Source: Mycobacteriales bacterium (GTDB taxonomy: Bacteria; Actinomycetota; Actinomycetes; Mycobacteriales; QHCD01). Taken from it: a DNA stretch of 38,003 nucleotides. Both the position numbers and the translations under genes were made by a program. Where the stretch lies: the NCBI GenBank assembly GCA_036497565.1, contig DASXJE010000053.1, positions 1 to 38,003 of the forward strand, written 5' to 3'. Below the pieces are notes generated by a model. The model ran no database searches. It worked only from the letters and a program-made list of their open reading frames with translations, and had not been told where the DNA came from. Positions 29,134-37,953 of this stretch are shown piece by piece (position 1 is the first letter of the stretch; every line of letters starts with the position of its first letter).

Positions 29134-30750
29134 ATGGCATCTCTGCGGCTCGGTCCGGTCCTCCGCCACGTCGGCGAGACGACAGCGACGGTGTGGGTCG
29201 AAACCGACGCTCCGGCGGCCGTGACGGTCCTGGACTCCACGACCCACACCTGGCGGGTGGGTGGGCACCACTATGCGTTGGTGTTGGTCGAGGGCCTCGC
29301 CCCCGGCTCGAGCACGCCGTACGACGTCCGGCTGGACGGTGAACAGGTCTGGCCGCCGCCGTCTTCGACCCGTCCGCCGAGCCGGATCACGACCATCGAT
29401 CCCGACCGACCGCTGCGGGTGATCTTCGGGTCCTGTCGCTACGCCAGCCCGCGGACCGTCCAGGGGGAGATGGCTGCCGACGCTCTCGACACCTACGCGG
29501 CCCGGATGGTGACCCGGCCGGTGCACGAGTGGCCCGACCTGCTGGCGCTGCTCGGTGACCAAGTCTACGCCGACGAGACCTCGGATCCCACCCAGGAGCG
29601 CATCCGCGCGCGCCGCGACGTGACCCGGCCGCCGTACACCGAGGTCGCGGACTTCGAGGAATACACGCTGCTCTACGACGAGTCGTGGACCGATCCCGAC
29701 CTGCGGTGGCTGCTCTCGACCGTCCCCAGCACGATGATCTTCGACGACCACGACGTCAAGGACGACTGGAACACCTCGCATTCGTGGCGCGAGGACATGC
29801 AGGCCACCGACTGGTGGGAGGAGCGGATCATCGGCGGCCTGTCGTCGTACTGGGTCTACCAACACCTGGGCAACTTGTCGCCGGCGGAGCTGGCGGAGAA
29901 CGAGCTCTACGCGAAGGTGCGGGCGGCCGAGGACGCCGAGCCGATCCTGCGGGAGTTCGCCCGGCACGCGGATGCCGAGGTCGACGGGGCGAAGGGCACC
30001 CGGTGGAGCTACCGGCGAGATCTCGGCCGGACCCGGCTGATCGTCATCGACTCCCGGTGCGGCCGGGTGCTCGGCGACGCCCGCCGGTCGATGGTGAGCG
30101 ACGACGAGTTCGCCTGGATCGAGCGCCAGGTCGAGGACGGCGACTACGACCACCTGCTGATCGGTACGTCGCTGCCGTGGCTGCTGCCGCGGGCGCTGCA
30201 CGAGATCGAGTCCTGGGACGAGGCCCTGGCCGCCGGGAGTCGCGGACCGCGACTCGTCCCGCTGGCGGAGAAGATGCGGCGCGGCGCCGACATGGAGCAC
30301 TGGCCGGCGTTCCGCAAGTCCTTCGACCGGCTGGCCGCGCTGATCGCGCGGGTCGGCCGCGGCGAGCACGGTGCCCGGCCGCCGGCGACGATCTGCGTGC
30401 TCTCCGGCGACGTGCACCACGCCTACGTGACCCGGGCCCGCTATCCCGATCCGGTCGAGTCGGCCGTCTACCAGCTGGTCTGCTCCCCGGTGCATAACCA
30501 CGTCCAGGCGTATATGCACCTCGGCTTCCGGATCGGCTGGAGCCGGGCCGCCGACCGGCTCACCCGGTGGATCGGGCGTTACGCCCGGGTGCCGGCCACG
30601 CCGCTGTCGTGGGAGCGCCTCGCCGGTCCCTACTTCGGCAACGAATTGGGCACCCTGCTGCTCGACGGCCGCCGCGCCGAGGTGCTCCTGGAGCGCACCG
30701 GGTCGCGGGCGAAGCCGACCCTCACCGACGTCGTCCGGTTGCCCTTGTAG
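29134..30750 (+). CDS. PhoD-like metallophosphoesterase, cytosolic form
   Basis: A 538-residue alkaline-phosphatase-D-type phosphodiesterase or phosphatase. Residues 1-75 form a beta-rich N-terminal domain (LRLGPVLRHVGETTATVWVE). Metal-binding motifs follow in PhoD order: GSC (99-101), GDQVYAD (141-147), DDHDVKDDWN (204-213) and LSGDVHHAY near 420. Unlike secreted PhoD there is no signal peptide or twin-arginine motif, so it probably acts in the cytoplasm. Substrates may be phosphodiesters or teichoic-acid-like polymers, but none is shown. No ribosome binding site is obvious; the next gene starts 14 bp after the stop. Confidence 0.9.
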   Translation: MASLRLGPVLRHVGETTATVWVETDAPAAVTVLDSTTHTWRVGGHHYALVLVEGLAPGSSTPYDVRLDGEQVWPPPSSTRPPSRITTIDPDRPLRVIFGSCRYASPRTVQGEMAADALDTYAARMVTRPVHEWPDLLALLGDQVYADETSDPTQERIRARRDVTRPPYTEVADFEEYTLLYDESWTDPDLRWLLSTVPSTMIFDDHDVKDDWNTSHSWREDMQATDWWEERIIGGLSSYWVYQHLGNLSPAELAENELYAKVRAAEDAEPILREFARHADAEVDGAKGTRWSYRRDLGRTRLIVIDSRCGRVLGDARRSMVSDDEFAWIERQVEDGDYDHLLIGTSLPWLLPRALHEIESWDEALAAGSRGPRLVPLAEKMRRGADMEHWPAFRKSFDRLAALIARVGRGEHGARPPATICVLSGDVHHAYVTRARYPDPVESAVYQLVCSPVHNHVQAYMHLGFRIGWSRAADRLTRWIGRYARVPATPLSWERLAGPYFGNELGTLLLDGRRAEVLLERTGSRAKPTLTDVVRLPL

Positions 30751-30763
30751 CAGGATCGCACCC

Positions 30764-31777
30764 GTGACCGAACCGATGAGGACCACCGACCGTCAACTCG
30801 ACCCCGACGCCGTACTCGAGCACCTGGGCCTCTCCGGCGGGCCGTGGTTCGACGACCTGGTGGCCACCGGGGCGCCCGAGCGTCCGGTGGTCCTGCCCGA
30901 CGGTGCCGAGGCGCGCGCGTTGCTGGCCGAGCTCGCCGTGACCGACGAGGACGCCGTCGAGGCCCTCGACGCCTGCCCCGACCCGGACCGGGACCCCGAG
31001 CTGTGGTGGCTGCTCGAGCGTTGCCACCAGCGGCTCGTCTCGGACATGGGCGGGTGGAGCAGCCTGCCGTGGCCGGGCCTGCCGGACGAGCACGGCTCGC
31101 TCGGCCGGTTCTTCTATCTCTGGGTCTTCGTCTCGGCGGTTCCCGCCGTTCGCGAATACCACCGGTCGCGAGGCGTATCCGACGAGGTGTCCCGCGAGAC
31201 CCTCACCGACCTCGGTGGAAAGGTCGCGGTCCACCGGCGCATCTACGGCGTCGGCGGGCTCGAGACGCAGTTCTGGTTCACCCTGCACTTCCGGGGTGTC
31301 ATCTACGCTCTGGGCCGCCTGCAGTTCAACCTGCACGAGGTCACGCTCGACGACCCGGCGCTCGCCAGTGCGGTTCCCGACTTCAGTTCCGGCGACGTCG
31401 GGCTCGGCGTACACATCCCGGAGACCGGTGCGATGACGCCGGAGGCCTGCGACGCGTCGTTCGCCGCCGCGCGCGAGTTCTTCCCCCGGCACTTCCCGGA
31501 GTACGACCTGCGGGTCGCGACCTGCTCGTCCTGGTTGCTCGACGAGCAGCTCGCCGAATACCTGCCGGAAACGTCCAACATCGTCGCGTTCCAACGCCGG
31601 TTCCACCCCGTGCCCGGCGGCAGCGACGGCGACCGCGCGGTGTTCGAGTTCGTCTTCCGCCGGGTGCGGCCCTCCCTCGACGAGCTTCCGCAGCGGACCA
31701 CCCTCGAACGGGCTGTCGTCACCCATCTGCGCTCCGGCCGGCACTGGCAGAGCCGCCTCGGCTGGATCGCGCTCTAG
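30764..31777 (+). CDS. GNAT-like acyltransferase-domain protein
   Basis: A 337-residue protein starting at a GTG (30764). The C-terminal half carries the phrases GLGVHIPETGAMTPEAC, FFPRHFPEYDLRVATCSSW, LLDEQLAEYLPETSNIVAFQ and RF. I associate these with the GNAT-like C-terminal domain (acyltransferase, formerly DUF5596) found in actinobacteria. The N-terminal half (DELWWLLERCHQ-like region, then FYLWVFVSAVPAVREYHR) fits the paired N-terminal domain. The acceptor is unknown. It is 14 bp after the phosphoesterase gene and 46 bp before the ABC-F gene on the same strand. Confidence 0.8.
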   Translation: MTEPMRTTDRQLDPDAVLEHLGLSGGPWFDDLVATGAPERPVVLPDGAEARALLAELAVTDEDAVEALDACPDPDRDPELWWLLERCHQRLVSDMGGWSSLPWPGLPDEHGSLGRFFYLWVFVSAVPAVREYHRSRGVSDEVSRETLTDLGGKVAVHRRIYGVGGLETQFWFTLHFRGVIYALGRLQFNLHEVTLDDPALASAVPDFSSGDVGLGVHIPETGAMTPEACDASFAAAREFFPRHFPEYDLRVATCSSWLLDEQLAEYLPETSNIVAFQRRFHPVPGGSDGDRAVFEFVFRRVRPSLDELPQRTTLERAVVTHLRSGRHWQSRLGWIAL

Positions 31778-31823
31778 CCAAATCGGCTGGGCATCCGGGG
31801 CCCGCCGGGAGAGACTGGGCGTC

Positions 31824-33461
31824 GTGTCCGCATCCCTGCGAGCCCACCAGCTCACCGTCTCGCAGGGGGCGGTCGTCGTCCTCGACCGGATCGACCTCGG
31901 GGTCGCCGCCGGCGACCGGGTCGGTGTCGTGGGCCCCAACGGCGTCGGCAAGACGACGCTGTTGCGTGCGCTGTCCGGCGAGATCACCCCCGAGCACGGC
32001 CGGGTGACCCTCCACCCCACTACGGCGACGATCGTGCGGGTCCCGCAGGAGTCCGCGGCCAAGCCCGGCGAGACGCTTGCCGACTACCTCGCGCGGTGCA
32101 CGGGCGTCGCCGCGGCGGACCGTCGGCTGACTGCGGCCACCGAGGCACTCGGCGCGCAGCGGCCCGGGTCGGACACCGAATACGCCGACGCGCTGGAGGC
32201 CTGGCTCGCGCTCGGCGGCGCCGACCTTCCCGAACGCGCCGCGGCGGTGTCGGAACAGCTCGGGTTGGCGGCCGGCCTGGTCGACCGCGGGGCTGGGCAG
32301 CTCTCCGGCGGCCAGTCCGCCCGGCTGCGATTGGCGACCGCGCTGCTGGTGCGGGCCGACGTACTCCTCCTCGACGAGCCGACCAACGATCTCGACGACT
32401 CGGGCCTGCAGGCATTGGAGTCGATGGTCGCCGGCTTCGGCGGCGGCATCGTGCTCGTGTCCCACGACCGCGAGTTCTGTGCCCGCACCGTCGAACGGGT
32501 GCTGGAGATCGACGAGTTCACCCACCAGGCCCGCGAGTACGCCGGTGGCTGGCAGGCCTACCTCGACGAACGCGCCGCCGCCCGGGCCCGCGCGGAGGAG
32601 GAGTACGAGACCTACGCCTCGACCCGCGACGACCTCGTCGCCCGGGCCCGGCGGCAGCGGGAGTGGGCCCGCACCGGCGCCAAGACGGCGGCCAACCCGC
32701 GCCGCGAGCCGGACAAGCACATCCGCTTCCGCGAGGTGCAGCGTGCGCAGCGCACCGGCGCGAAGGCCGCCATGAGCGAACGGGCCCTCGACCGCCTCGA
32801 GGTCGTGGAGGAGCCGCGCGATCCGTGGGAGCTGCGCCTGACGATCACGTCGGCCGGCCGGGGCAGCGAGGTCGCGTTCGCGCTGCGGGAGGCCGTCATC
32901 GAACGGGGCGACGTGCGGCTCGGGCCGGTCGACCTGGTCATCGGCGCGGGGGAGCGGCTGCGGATCACCGGGCCCAACGGCAGCGGCAAATCCACGCTGG
33001 TCGAGGCACTGCTCGGCCGGCTTCCGCTGGTGTCCGGCACGTCGTACGTCGGTCCGGGGGTCGTCATCGGCGAGATGGATCAGACCCGCCTCTCGTTGCG
33101 CGGGCCCGATCCGCTGCTCGACGTGTTCCGCGGCCTCACCGCCCTGTCGCCGGTCGACGCGCGAACGCTGCTCGCGAAGTTCCGGCTCGGCGCCGAAGCC
33201 GTGCTGCGCCCGGTCGATTCCCTGTCGCCGGGGGAGCGGACCCGGGCCGGGCTCGCCGTCTTTCAGGCCCGCGGTTCGACCTGCGTGGTCCTCGACGAGC
33301 CGACCAATCACCTTGACCTACCGGCGATCGAACAGCTGGAGAGCGCCCTCGAACCGTACGACGGCACCGTGCTGCTGATCACCCACGACCGCCAGCTCGC
33401 CGAGCACGTACCGGTCGACCGCGAGCTCGACGTGCGTACGCTGTCGCCCCATTCCGCTTGA
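31824..33461 (+). CDS. ABC-F family ATPase
   Basis: A 545-residue soluble protein with two ABC cassettes and no membrane helices. Cassette 1 has Walker A GPNGVGKT (37-44), signature LSGGQSARLRLA and Walker B LLLDEPTNDLD. Cassette 2 has GPNGSGKS, LSPGERTRAGLAV and VVLDEPTNHLD. Between them lies a charged linker (AAARARAEEEYETYAST, ARRQREWARTGAKTA), the ribosome-contacting P-site motif region of ABC-F factors. Such proteins act on stalled or antibiotic-bound ribosomes; a resistance role is possible but not shown. The GTG start (31824) has GGGAGAG upstream. The last three codons and the TGA are made from the 63-bp repeat element, so the C-terminus may have been altered by its insertion. Confidence 0.93.
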   Translation: MSASLRAHQLTVSQGAVVVLDRIDLGVAAGDRVGVVGPNGVGKTTLLRALSGEITPEHGRVTLHPTTATIVRVPQESAAKPGETLADYLARCTGVAAADRRLTAATEALGAQRPGSDTEYADALEAWLALGGADLPERAAAVSEQLGLAAGLVDRGAGQLSGGQSARLRLATALLVRADVLLLDEPTNDLDDSGLQALESMVAGFGGGIVLVSHDREFCARTVERVLEIDEFTHQAREYAGGWQAYLDERAAARARAEEEYETYASTRDDLVARARRQREWARTGAKTAANPRREPDKHIRFREVQRAQRTGAKAAMSERALDRLEVVEEPRDPWELRLTITSAGRGSEVAFALREAVIERGDVRLGPVDLVIGAGERLRITGPNGSGKSTLVEALLGRLPLVSGTSYVGPGVVIGEMDQTRLSLRGPDPLLDVFRGLTALSPVDARTLLAKFRLGAEAVLRPVDSLSPGERTRAGLAVFQARGSTCVVLDEPTNHLDLPAIEQLESALEPYDGTVLLITHDRQLAEHVPVDRELDVRTLSPHSA

Positions 33462-33510
33462 ACGTCACGTTCAAGCGCTCTAGCCGCATGAACGTCACGT
33501 TGACGCGGAA
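33448..33510 (+). repeat. 63-bp double-palindrome element, copy B
   Basis: Same orientation and 61 of 63 bases identical to 10513-10575; the differences are at 33483 (G for T) and 33490 (G for C). The second difference replaces the C of the second hairpin's left arm with G. The first hairpin, with perfect 11-base arms, is unchanged. The element supplies the ABC-F stop codon (33459-33461) and ends 13 bp before the TrmH gene. It could act as a 3' stem-loop or processing site between the two genes. Confidence 0.85.
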
Positions 33511-33523
33511 ACGGGGGGCGTGA

Positions 33524-34333
33524 GTGGCCACCGTCTGGACCGTCGACGATCCTGCCGACCCGCGACTCGACGACTTCCGGGACCTGACCCACGCCGACCG
33601 GCGCCCGGATCGGCCCGGTGGTCGGGGTCTCGTCGTCGCCGAGGGTCTGCCCGTCGTCGAACGCCTGCTGGCGTCGCCGTACCCGGTGCGCGCGGTGATG
33701 GGGGTGCCCGCCCGCTGCGCCGCGCTCGGCGCCGAGATGTCCACAGTGGACACTCCGATCTACCAGGTGACCGCCGCGACCATGGACGCCGTCGTCGGGT
33801 TCCACCTCAACCGCGGCGTGCTCGCCACCGCCGACCGCGCGGCACCGCCCGACCTCGACCGCGTTTTGCGGGAGAGCCGACGGATCGCCGTACTCGAGGG
33901 CGTGAACGACAACGAGAACCTCGGCGCGCTCTTCCGCAACGCCGCCGCGCTCGGCGTCGACGCCGTGCTGCTCGGCCCGCGCTGCGCCGATCCGCTCTAC
34001 CGCCGCAGCGTGCGGGTGTCGATGGGACACGTGCTCCGGGTGCCGTTCACCGCGCTCCCGCACTGGCCGGACGGCCTGCGGGCGGTGCACGACGCGGGGT
34101 TCACCGTCGCCGCCCTCACACCGCGGCCGACCGCGGTGCCGCTCGCCCGCCTCGATCCGGCCGGCCGGATCGCGCTGCTCCTCGGCGCCGAAGGACCCGG
34201 GCTGTCCGAGTCCGCGCTGGCCGCGGCCGACGTGTGGGCGCGGATCCCGATGCCGGGCGGCGTCGACTCGCTCAACGTCGCGACCGCAGCCGCCGTCGCC
34301 TTCCACGCACTGCGCACCGGCGCCACCGGCTGA
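33524..34333 (+). CDS. TrmH/SpoU-family RNA 2'-O-methyltransferase
   Basis: A 269-residue SPOUT methyltransferase starting at a GTG (33524) with GGGGGG upstream. The N-terminal ~110 residues form the substrate-binding part (FRDLTHADRRPDRPGGRGLV). The three SPOUT motifs follow: motif 1 EGVNDNENLGALFRNAAALG, motif 2 LLLGAEGPGLSESAL and motif 3 IPMPGGVDSLNVATAAAVA. The knotted C-terminal domain binds S-adenosylmethionine. The target is probably rRNA or tRNA ribose; the sequence does not say which nucleotide. It follows the ABC-F gene and the repeat element, and is convergent with the ABC exporter operon, 26 bp away. Confidence 0.93.
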   Translation: MATVWTVDDPADPRLDDFRDLTHADRRPDRPGGRGLVVAEGLPVVERLLASPYPVRAVMGVPARCAALGAEMSTVDTPIYQVTAATMDAVVGFHLNRGVLATADRAAPPDLDRVLRESRRIAVLEGVNDNENLGALFRNAAALGVDAVLLGPRCADPLYRRSVRVSMGHVLRVPFTALPHWPDGLRAVHDAGFTVAALTPRPTAVPLARLDPAGRIALLLGAEGPGLSESALAAADVWARIPMPGGVDSLNVATAAAVAFHALRTGATG

Positions 34334-34359
34334 CCACACCGGCCGACCGGCCGAGGCGC

Positions 34360-36177
34360 TCAGACCAGGCTGTCGGCCCAGGCCTGGTGCAGCCCGGCGA
34401 ACTGTCCCTCGCCGCCGACCAGCGCCTCGGGGCTGCCGTCCTCGACGATGTTGCCGGCGTCCATCACCAGCACCCGGTCGGCGATCTCCACCGTGGAGAG
34501 CCGGTGGGCGATGATCAGCGCCGTACGGTCGGCGAGGATCGTGCGCAGCGCCCGCTGCACCAGCCGCTCGCTCGGGACGTCGAGCGACGACGTTGCCTCG
34601 TCGAGGATCAGTACGGCGGGGTCGGCGAGGAACGCCCGGGCGAAGGACACCAACTGCCGCTGACCGGCTGACAGCCGGCCGCCGCGCTTGCGTACGTCGG
34701 TGTCGTAGCCGTCCGGCAGCTTGGTGATGAAGTCGTGCGCGCCGATCTCCTTGGCGGCGCGCTCGATCTCCGTCCGCGAGGCGTCCGGCTTGCCGAAGGC
34801 GATGTTGTCGGCCACCGAGCCGGAGAAGAGGAAGCTCTCCTGCGTCACCATCACCACCGCGCGGCGCAGGTCGTCGTCGGCGATGTGCGTCAGCCGGACG
34901 TCGTCGAGGGTGAGGTATCCCTCCGTCGGCTCGTAGAAGCGGGCCAGCAGCCGGGCGAGAGTCGTCTTGCCCGCGCCGGTGGCCCCGACCAGCGCTACCG
35001 TCTGACCGGCCGGCACCTGAAGGTTCATGTCCGGCAGCACGACGTCGTCGCCGTAACCGAACCGCACGTCGTGCAGACCGATCTCACCGCGCGCCTCCGG
35101 CAGCGGCGTCGGGTCGGCCGGCTCCGGGACGTCGGACTCCTCCTCGAGGACACCGGAGAGCTTTTCGAGCGCCGCGGTGGCCGACTGGAACGACGTGTAG
35201 AACATCGCAAGGTCCTGCATCGGGTCGAAGAACCGGCGCAGGTAAAGGAGAAACGCGGTGAGAACGCCGATCTCGATGTGTCCGTCGAGCACCCGGTAGC
35301 TGCCGTAGACCAGCACCGCGGCGACTGTGGCGTTGCCCAGCATCGTCACCCCAGGCACGAAGACGGCGATCAGCTTCATCGCCTTGGCGTTGGTCTCTCG
35401 GTAGCCGGTGTTGAGTTCCTCGAAGATGTCCTCGTTACGCTTCTCCCGCCGGAACGCCTGCACCGCGCGGATCCCGCCGAGCGACTCGACGAACTGCACG
35501 ATCACCAGCGCGACCGCCTCCCGGGTGGCCCGGTAGGCGACGGTGGAGTGCTTCTGGAACCAGCGCGACAGCCACAGCAGCAGCGGGAACGACGCCATCG
35601 TCACCAGCGCCAACGGCACGTCGAGCACCAGCAGGATGATGCCGATGGTGACGACCGACAGCAGCGCGGTGATCAGCCCGTCGAGACCCGCATCGAGCAG
35701 TTCCTGCAGCGCGTCGAGGTCCGAGGTCAGCCGGGAGATGACCCGGCCCGACGTGTACTTGCCGTGGAACTTCATCGACAGGCCCTGAAAGTGCATGAAC
35801 ACCCGGCGGCGCAGGTCGAGCAGCGCAGCCTGACCGACCCGGCCCGCCCGCATCAGGAACTGGTAGCGCAACACCGAGTCGACGAGTGCGCACACCACCA
35901 TGGCGACCACGACCGAGATCAGCGGCACCAGGTTGCCGTCCTTGGCGGCCGGGATGCCCTTGTCGATGCCGACCGACACCAGCGCCGGACCGGCCATCGA
36001 CGCGGCGTTGTCGATCAGCACGATGACGATGATCAGCCAGACGGCCTTCTTGTGCGGCCGGAGCAGCGAGCCGAGCAGCCGCCGGCTGCGGTCGCGCAGC
36101 AGCACGCTGATTCCGGTGGGGACGTCGTCGCTGTGTTCGGCGGCGACGCCGCGCCAGTCCTGCACCGGCACGGTCAT
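34360..36177 (-). CDS. Heterodimeric ABC exporter subunit, catalytically intact half
   Basis: A 605-residue fused membrane-ATPase exporter subunit from the ATG at 36177, which overlaps the upstream stop by 4 bp (ATGA). Six membrane segments occupy residues about 45-330, with the ABC-exporter coupling sequence SGRVISRLTSDLDALQELL. The ATPase has Walker A GATGAGKT (398-405), Q446, Walker B LILDE with catalytic E527, and H558. Its signature is LSAGQ (502-506) rather than LSGGQ, as expected for the half that caps the degenerate site of a heterodimer. The partner is encoded at 36174-37937. The likely role is export of lipids, drugs or peptides; substrate not assigned. Confidence 0.93.
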   Translation of the reverse strand: MTVPVQDWRGVAAEHSDDVPTGISVLLRDRSRRLLGSLLRPHKKAVWLIIVIVLIDNAASMAGPALVSVGIDKGIPAAKDGNLVPLISVVVAMVVCALVDSVLRYQFLMRAGRVGQAALLDLRRRVFMHFQGLSMKFHGKYTSGRVISRLTSDLDALQELLDAGLDGLITALLSVVTIGIILLVLDVPLALVTMASFPLLLWLSRWFQKHSTVAYRATREAVALVIVQFVESLGGIRAVQAFRREKRNEDIFEELNTGYRETNAKAMKLIAVFVPGVTMLGNATVAAVLVYGSYRVLDGHIEIGVLTAFLLYLRRFFDPMQDLAMFYTSFQSATAALEKLSGVLEEESDVPEPADPTPLPEARGEIGLHDVRFGYGDDVVLPDMNLQVPAGQTVALVGATGAGKTTLARLLARFYEPTEGYLTLDDVRLTHIADDDLRRAVVMVTQESFLFSGSVADNIAFGKPDASRTEIERAAKEIGAHDFITKLPDGYDTDVRKRGGRLSAGQRQLVSFARAFLADPAVLILDEATSSLDVPSERLVQRALRTILADRTALIIAHRLSTVEIADRVLVMDAGNIVEDGSPEALVGGEGQFAGLHQAWADSLV

Positions 36178-37937
36178 GTCGCCACCTCCAAATCCGAGTC
36201 CTGGGAGAGGATCGCGCGGTAGGCCGGCACCCGCTGCAACAGATCGTGGTGGGTGCCGACGGCGGTGATCGTGCCGTCCTGCAGCAGGGCGACGCGGTCG
36301 GCCAGCAGCACGGTCGACGCGCGGTGCGCGACGACCAGCGCCGTGGAGTCGGAAAGCACGCGGCGCAGCGCCTCCTCGACCAGCGCCTCGGTGTGTACGT
36401 CGAGCGCGGACAGCGGGTCGTCGAGCACCAGAACGCGCGGGTGGCCGATGATCGCCCGGGCCAGCGCGAGCCGCTGCCGCTGGCCGCCGGAGAGGGTCAG
36501 GCCCTGCTCGCCGAGCCGGGTGTCCAGTCCCCACGGCAGGTCGTAGACGAACTCCGCCTGGGCGACCTCGAGCGCCTCGCGCACCTGCTCCTCGGTGGCG
36601 TCGGGGTAGCCCAGGGTGAGGTTTTCCCGGGCGCTGGCCGAGAACAGCGTCGGGTCCTCGAACGCCGTCGCGACGATCTGGCGCAGGTTGGGAACCGGCA
36701 GGTCGCGGATGTCGCGTCCGTCGATGGTGATGGCGCCGGCGGTCACGTCGTAGAGCCTCGGGACGAGTGCGGTCAGCGAGGTCTTTCCGGTGCCGGTCGC
36801 ACCGACCAGCGCCACCGTCTCCCCGGGCTCGATCGTGAGGTCGATGTCGTGCAGCACCGGCGTAGCGCTGTCCGGGTAGGTGAAGCCGACACCGTCGAAC
36901 CGCACCCGGCCCTCGGCGTTGGTCAGCGCCGTCGCGCCCGGCCGGTCGAGGATCGTCGGCGGGGTGTCGAAGACCTCGAAGATCCGGTCGGTGGCGCTGA
37001 CCGTCTCCTGCGCGGTCGCCAGCAGATAGCCCATCGACTCGATCGGCCACAGCAGCAGCAGGAACAGCGCGACGAAGGCGATCAGGGTGCCCAGCGTCAG
37101 CGCGCCGTGGGCGACCGCGAGCGCGCCGACCAGCACGACCAGGGTGAGGACCAACTGCGGGTGCGCCTCGATGACCGCCCAGATGACGGCGAGCGTGTGC
37201 ACCTTGTCCATCGAGAAGTCGCGCATGTCGCGGGCCTGGTCGTCGTACTTGCCGAACACCAGTCGGCGCCGACCGAAGGACTTGATGACCCGGATCCCGA
37301 GCGCGGACTCCTCGACCGACGTGGCCATCTCGCCCTGCTGGTCCTGGACCCGCCGTGCCTGCTTCTTGTAGCGCCGCTCGAACCGGAGCGACACCCAGGC
37401 CAGGGGCAGCGCGCACAGCGTCACCAGGATGCCCAGCGGCGCGTAAACGACGATGAGCATCACGGACACGACGATGAACGTCGCGAAGTTGACGACCAGG
37501 AAGACCAGCCCGAAGCCGATGAAGCGCCGGACGGTGGACAGGTCGGTCGTGGCGCGGGAGAGCAGCTGCCCGGACTGCCAGCGGTCGTGGAAGGAGACCG
37601 GCAGCCGCTGCAGATGGCGGTAAAGATCGCGCCGTACGTCGGTCTCCAGGCCGAGCGACGACCCCTGGGTGGTCCAGCGCCGGATGAAGACGAGAGCGGC
37701 CTCGGCGACGCCGAAGAGCAGGGCCAATAGGCCTAGCGGGATGATGGCGCTGCGGTTGCCGTCGTGGATCGGGCCGTCGATCACCCGTCGGACGAGCAAC
37801 GGCACCGCGATCTGGGTACCTGTGGCCAGCATCGCGGCAGCTGTCATCAGCAGCAGATGTCCGAGATAGGGCCGAACGTAGGTACGCAGACGCCAGAGTG
37901 AGGAAATTTTCGACCGGCGGCCGATAGGGGAGCTCAT
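36174..37937 (-). CDS. Heterodimeric ABC exporter subunit, degenerate-site half
   Basis: A 587-residue fused membrane-ATPase subunit from the ATG at 37937. Six membrane segments lie between about 27 and 310. The ATPase has Walker A GATGTGKT (379-386) and a canonical LSGGQ (482-486). However, the residue after Walker B is D507 (LVLDDPLSALD) instead of glutamate, and the Q-loop glutamine is E427 (ATAFEDP). These changes are typical of the non-hydrolysing site in heterodimers such as TM287/288 or mycobacterial Rv1272c/Rv1273c. It is the first gene of the two-gene operon, with a possible TAGCCT -10 just upstream. Confidence 0.93.
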   Translation of the reverse strand: MSSPIGRRSKISSLWRLRTYVRPYLGHLLLMTAAAMLATGTQIAVPLLVRRVIDGPIHDGNRSAIIPLGLLALLFGVAEAALVFIRRWTTQGSSLGLETDVRRDLYRHLQRLPVSFHDRWQSGQLLSRATTDLSTVRRFIGFGLVFLVVNFATFIVVSVMLIVVYAPLGILVTLCALPLAWVSLRFERRYKKQARRVQDQQGEMATSVEESALGIRVIKSFGRRRLVFGKYDDQARDMRDFSMDKVHTLAVIWAVIEAHPQLVLTLVVLVGALAVAHGALTLGTLIAFVALFLLLLWPIESMGYLLATAQETVSATDRIFEVFDTPPTILDRPGATALTNAEGRVRFDGVGFTYPDSATPVLHDIDLTIEPGETVALVGATGTGKTSLTALVPRLYDVTAGAITIDGRDIRDLPVPNLRQIVATAFEDPTLFSASARENLTLGYPDATEEQVREALEVAQAEFVYDLPWGLDTRLGEQGLTLSGGQRQRLALARAIIGHPRVLVLDDPLSALDVHTEALVEEALRRVLSDSTALVVAHRASTVLLADRVALLQDGTITAVGTHHDLLQRVPAYRAILSQDSDLEVAT

Positions 37938-37947
37938 CGCATGAAGC

Positions 37948-37953
37948 AGGCTA
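37948..37953 (-). promoter_or_regulatory. Possible -10 box for the ABC exporter operon
   Basis: On the minus strand TAGCCT (37953 to 37948) is ten bases before the ATG at 37937, giving a leader of only a few bases and no Shine-Dalgarno sequence. No -35 is evident. The surrounding GCAGGCTACCT is shared with the palindrome at 19304-19318. Confidence 0.4.

Noticed and set aside
28951-30786. N-terminal extension of the FtsX-type permease to 1509 residues
   Set aside because: The extra 612 codons are antisense to the PhoD-like gene. The membrane protein starts sensibly at the ATG at 28950.
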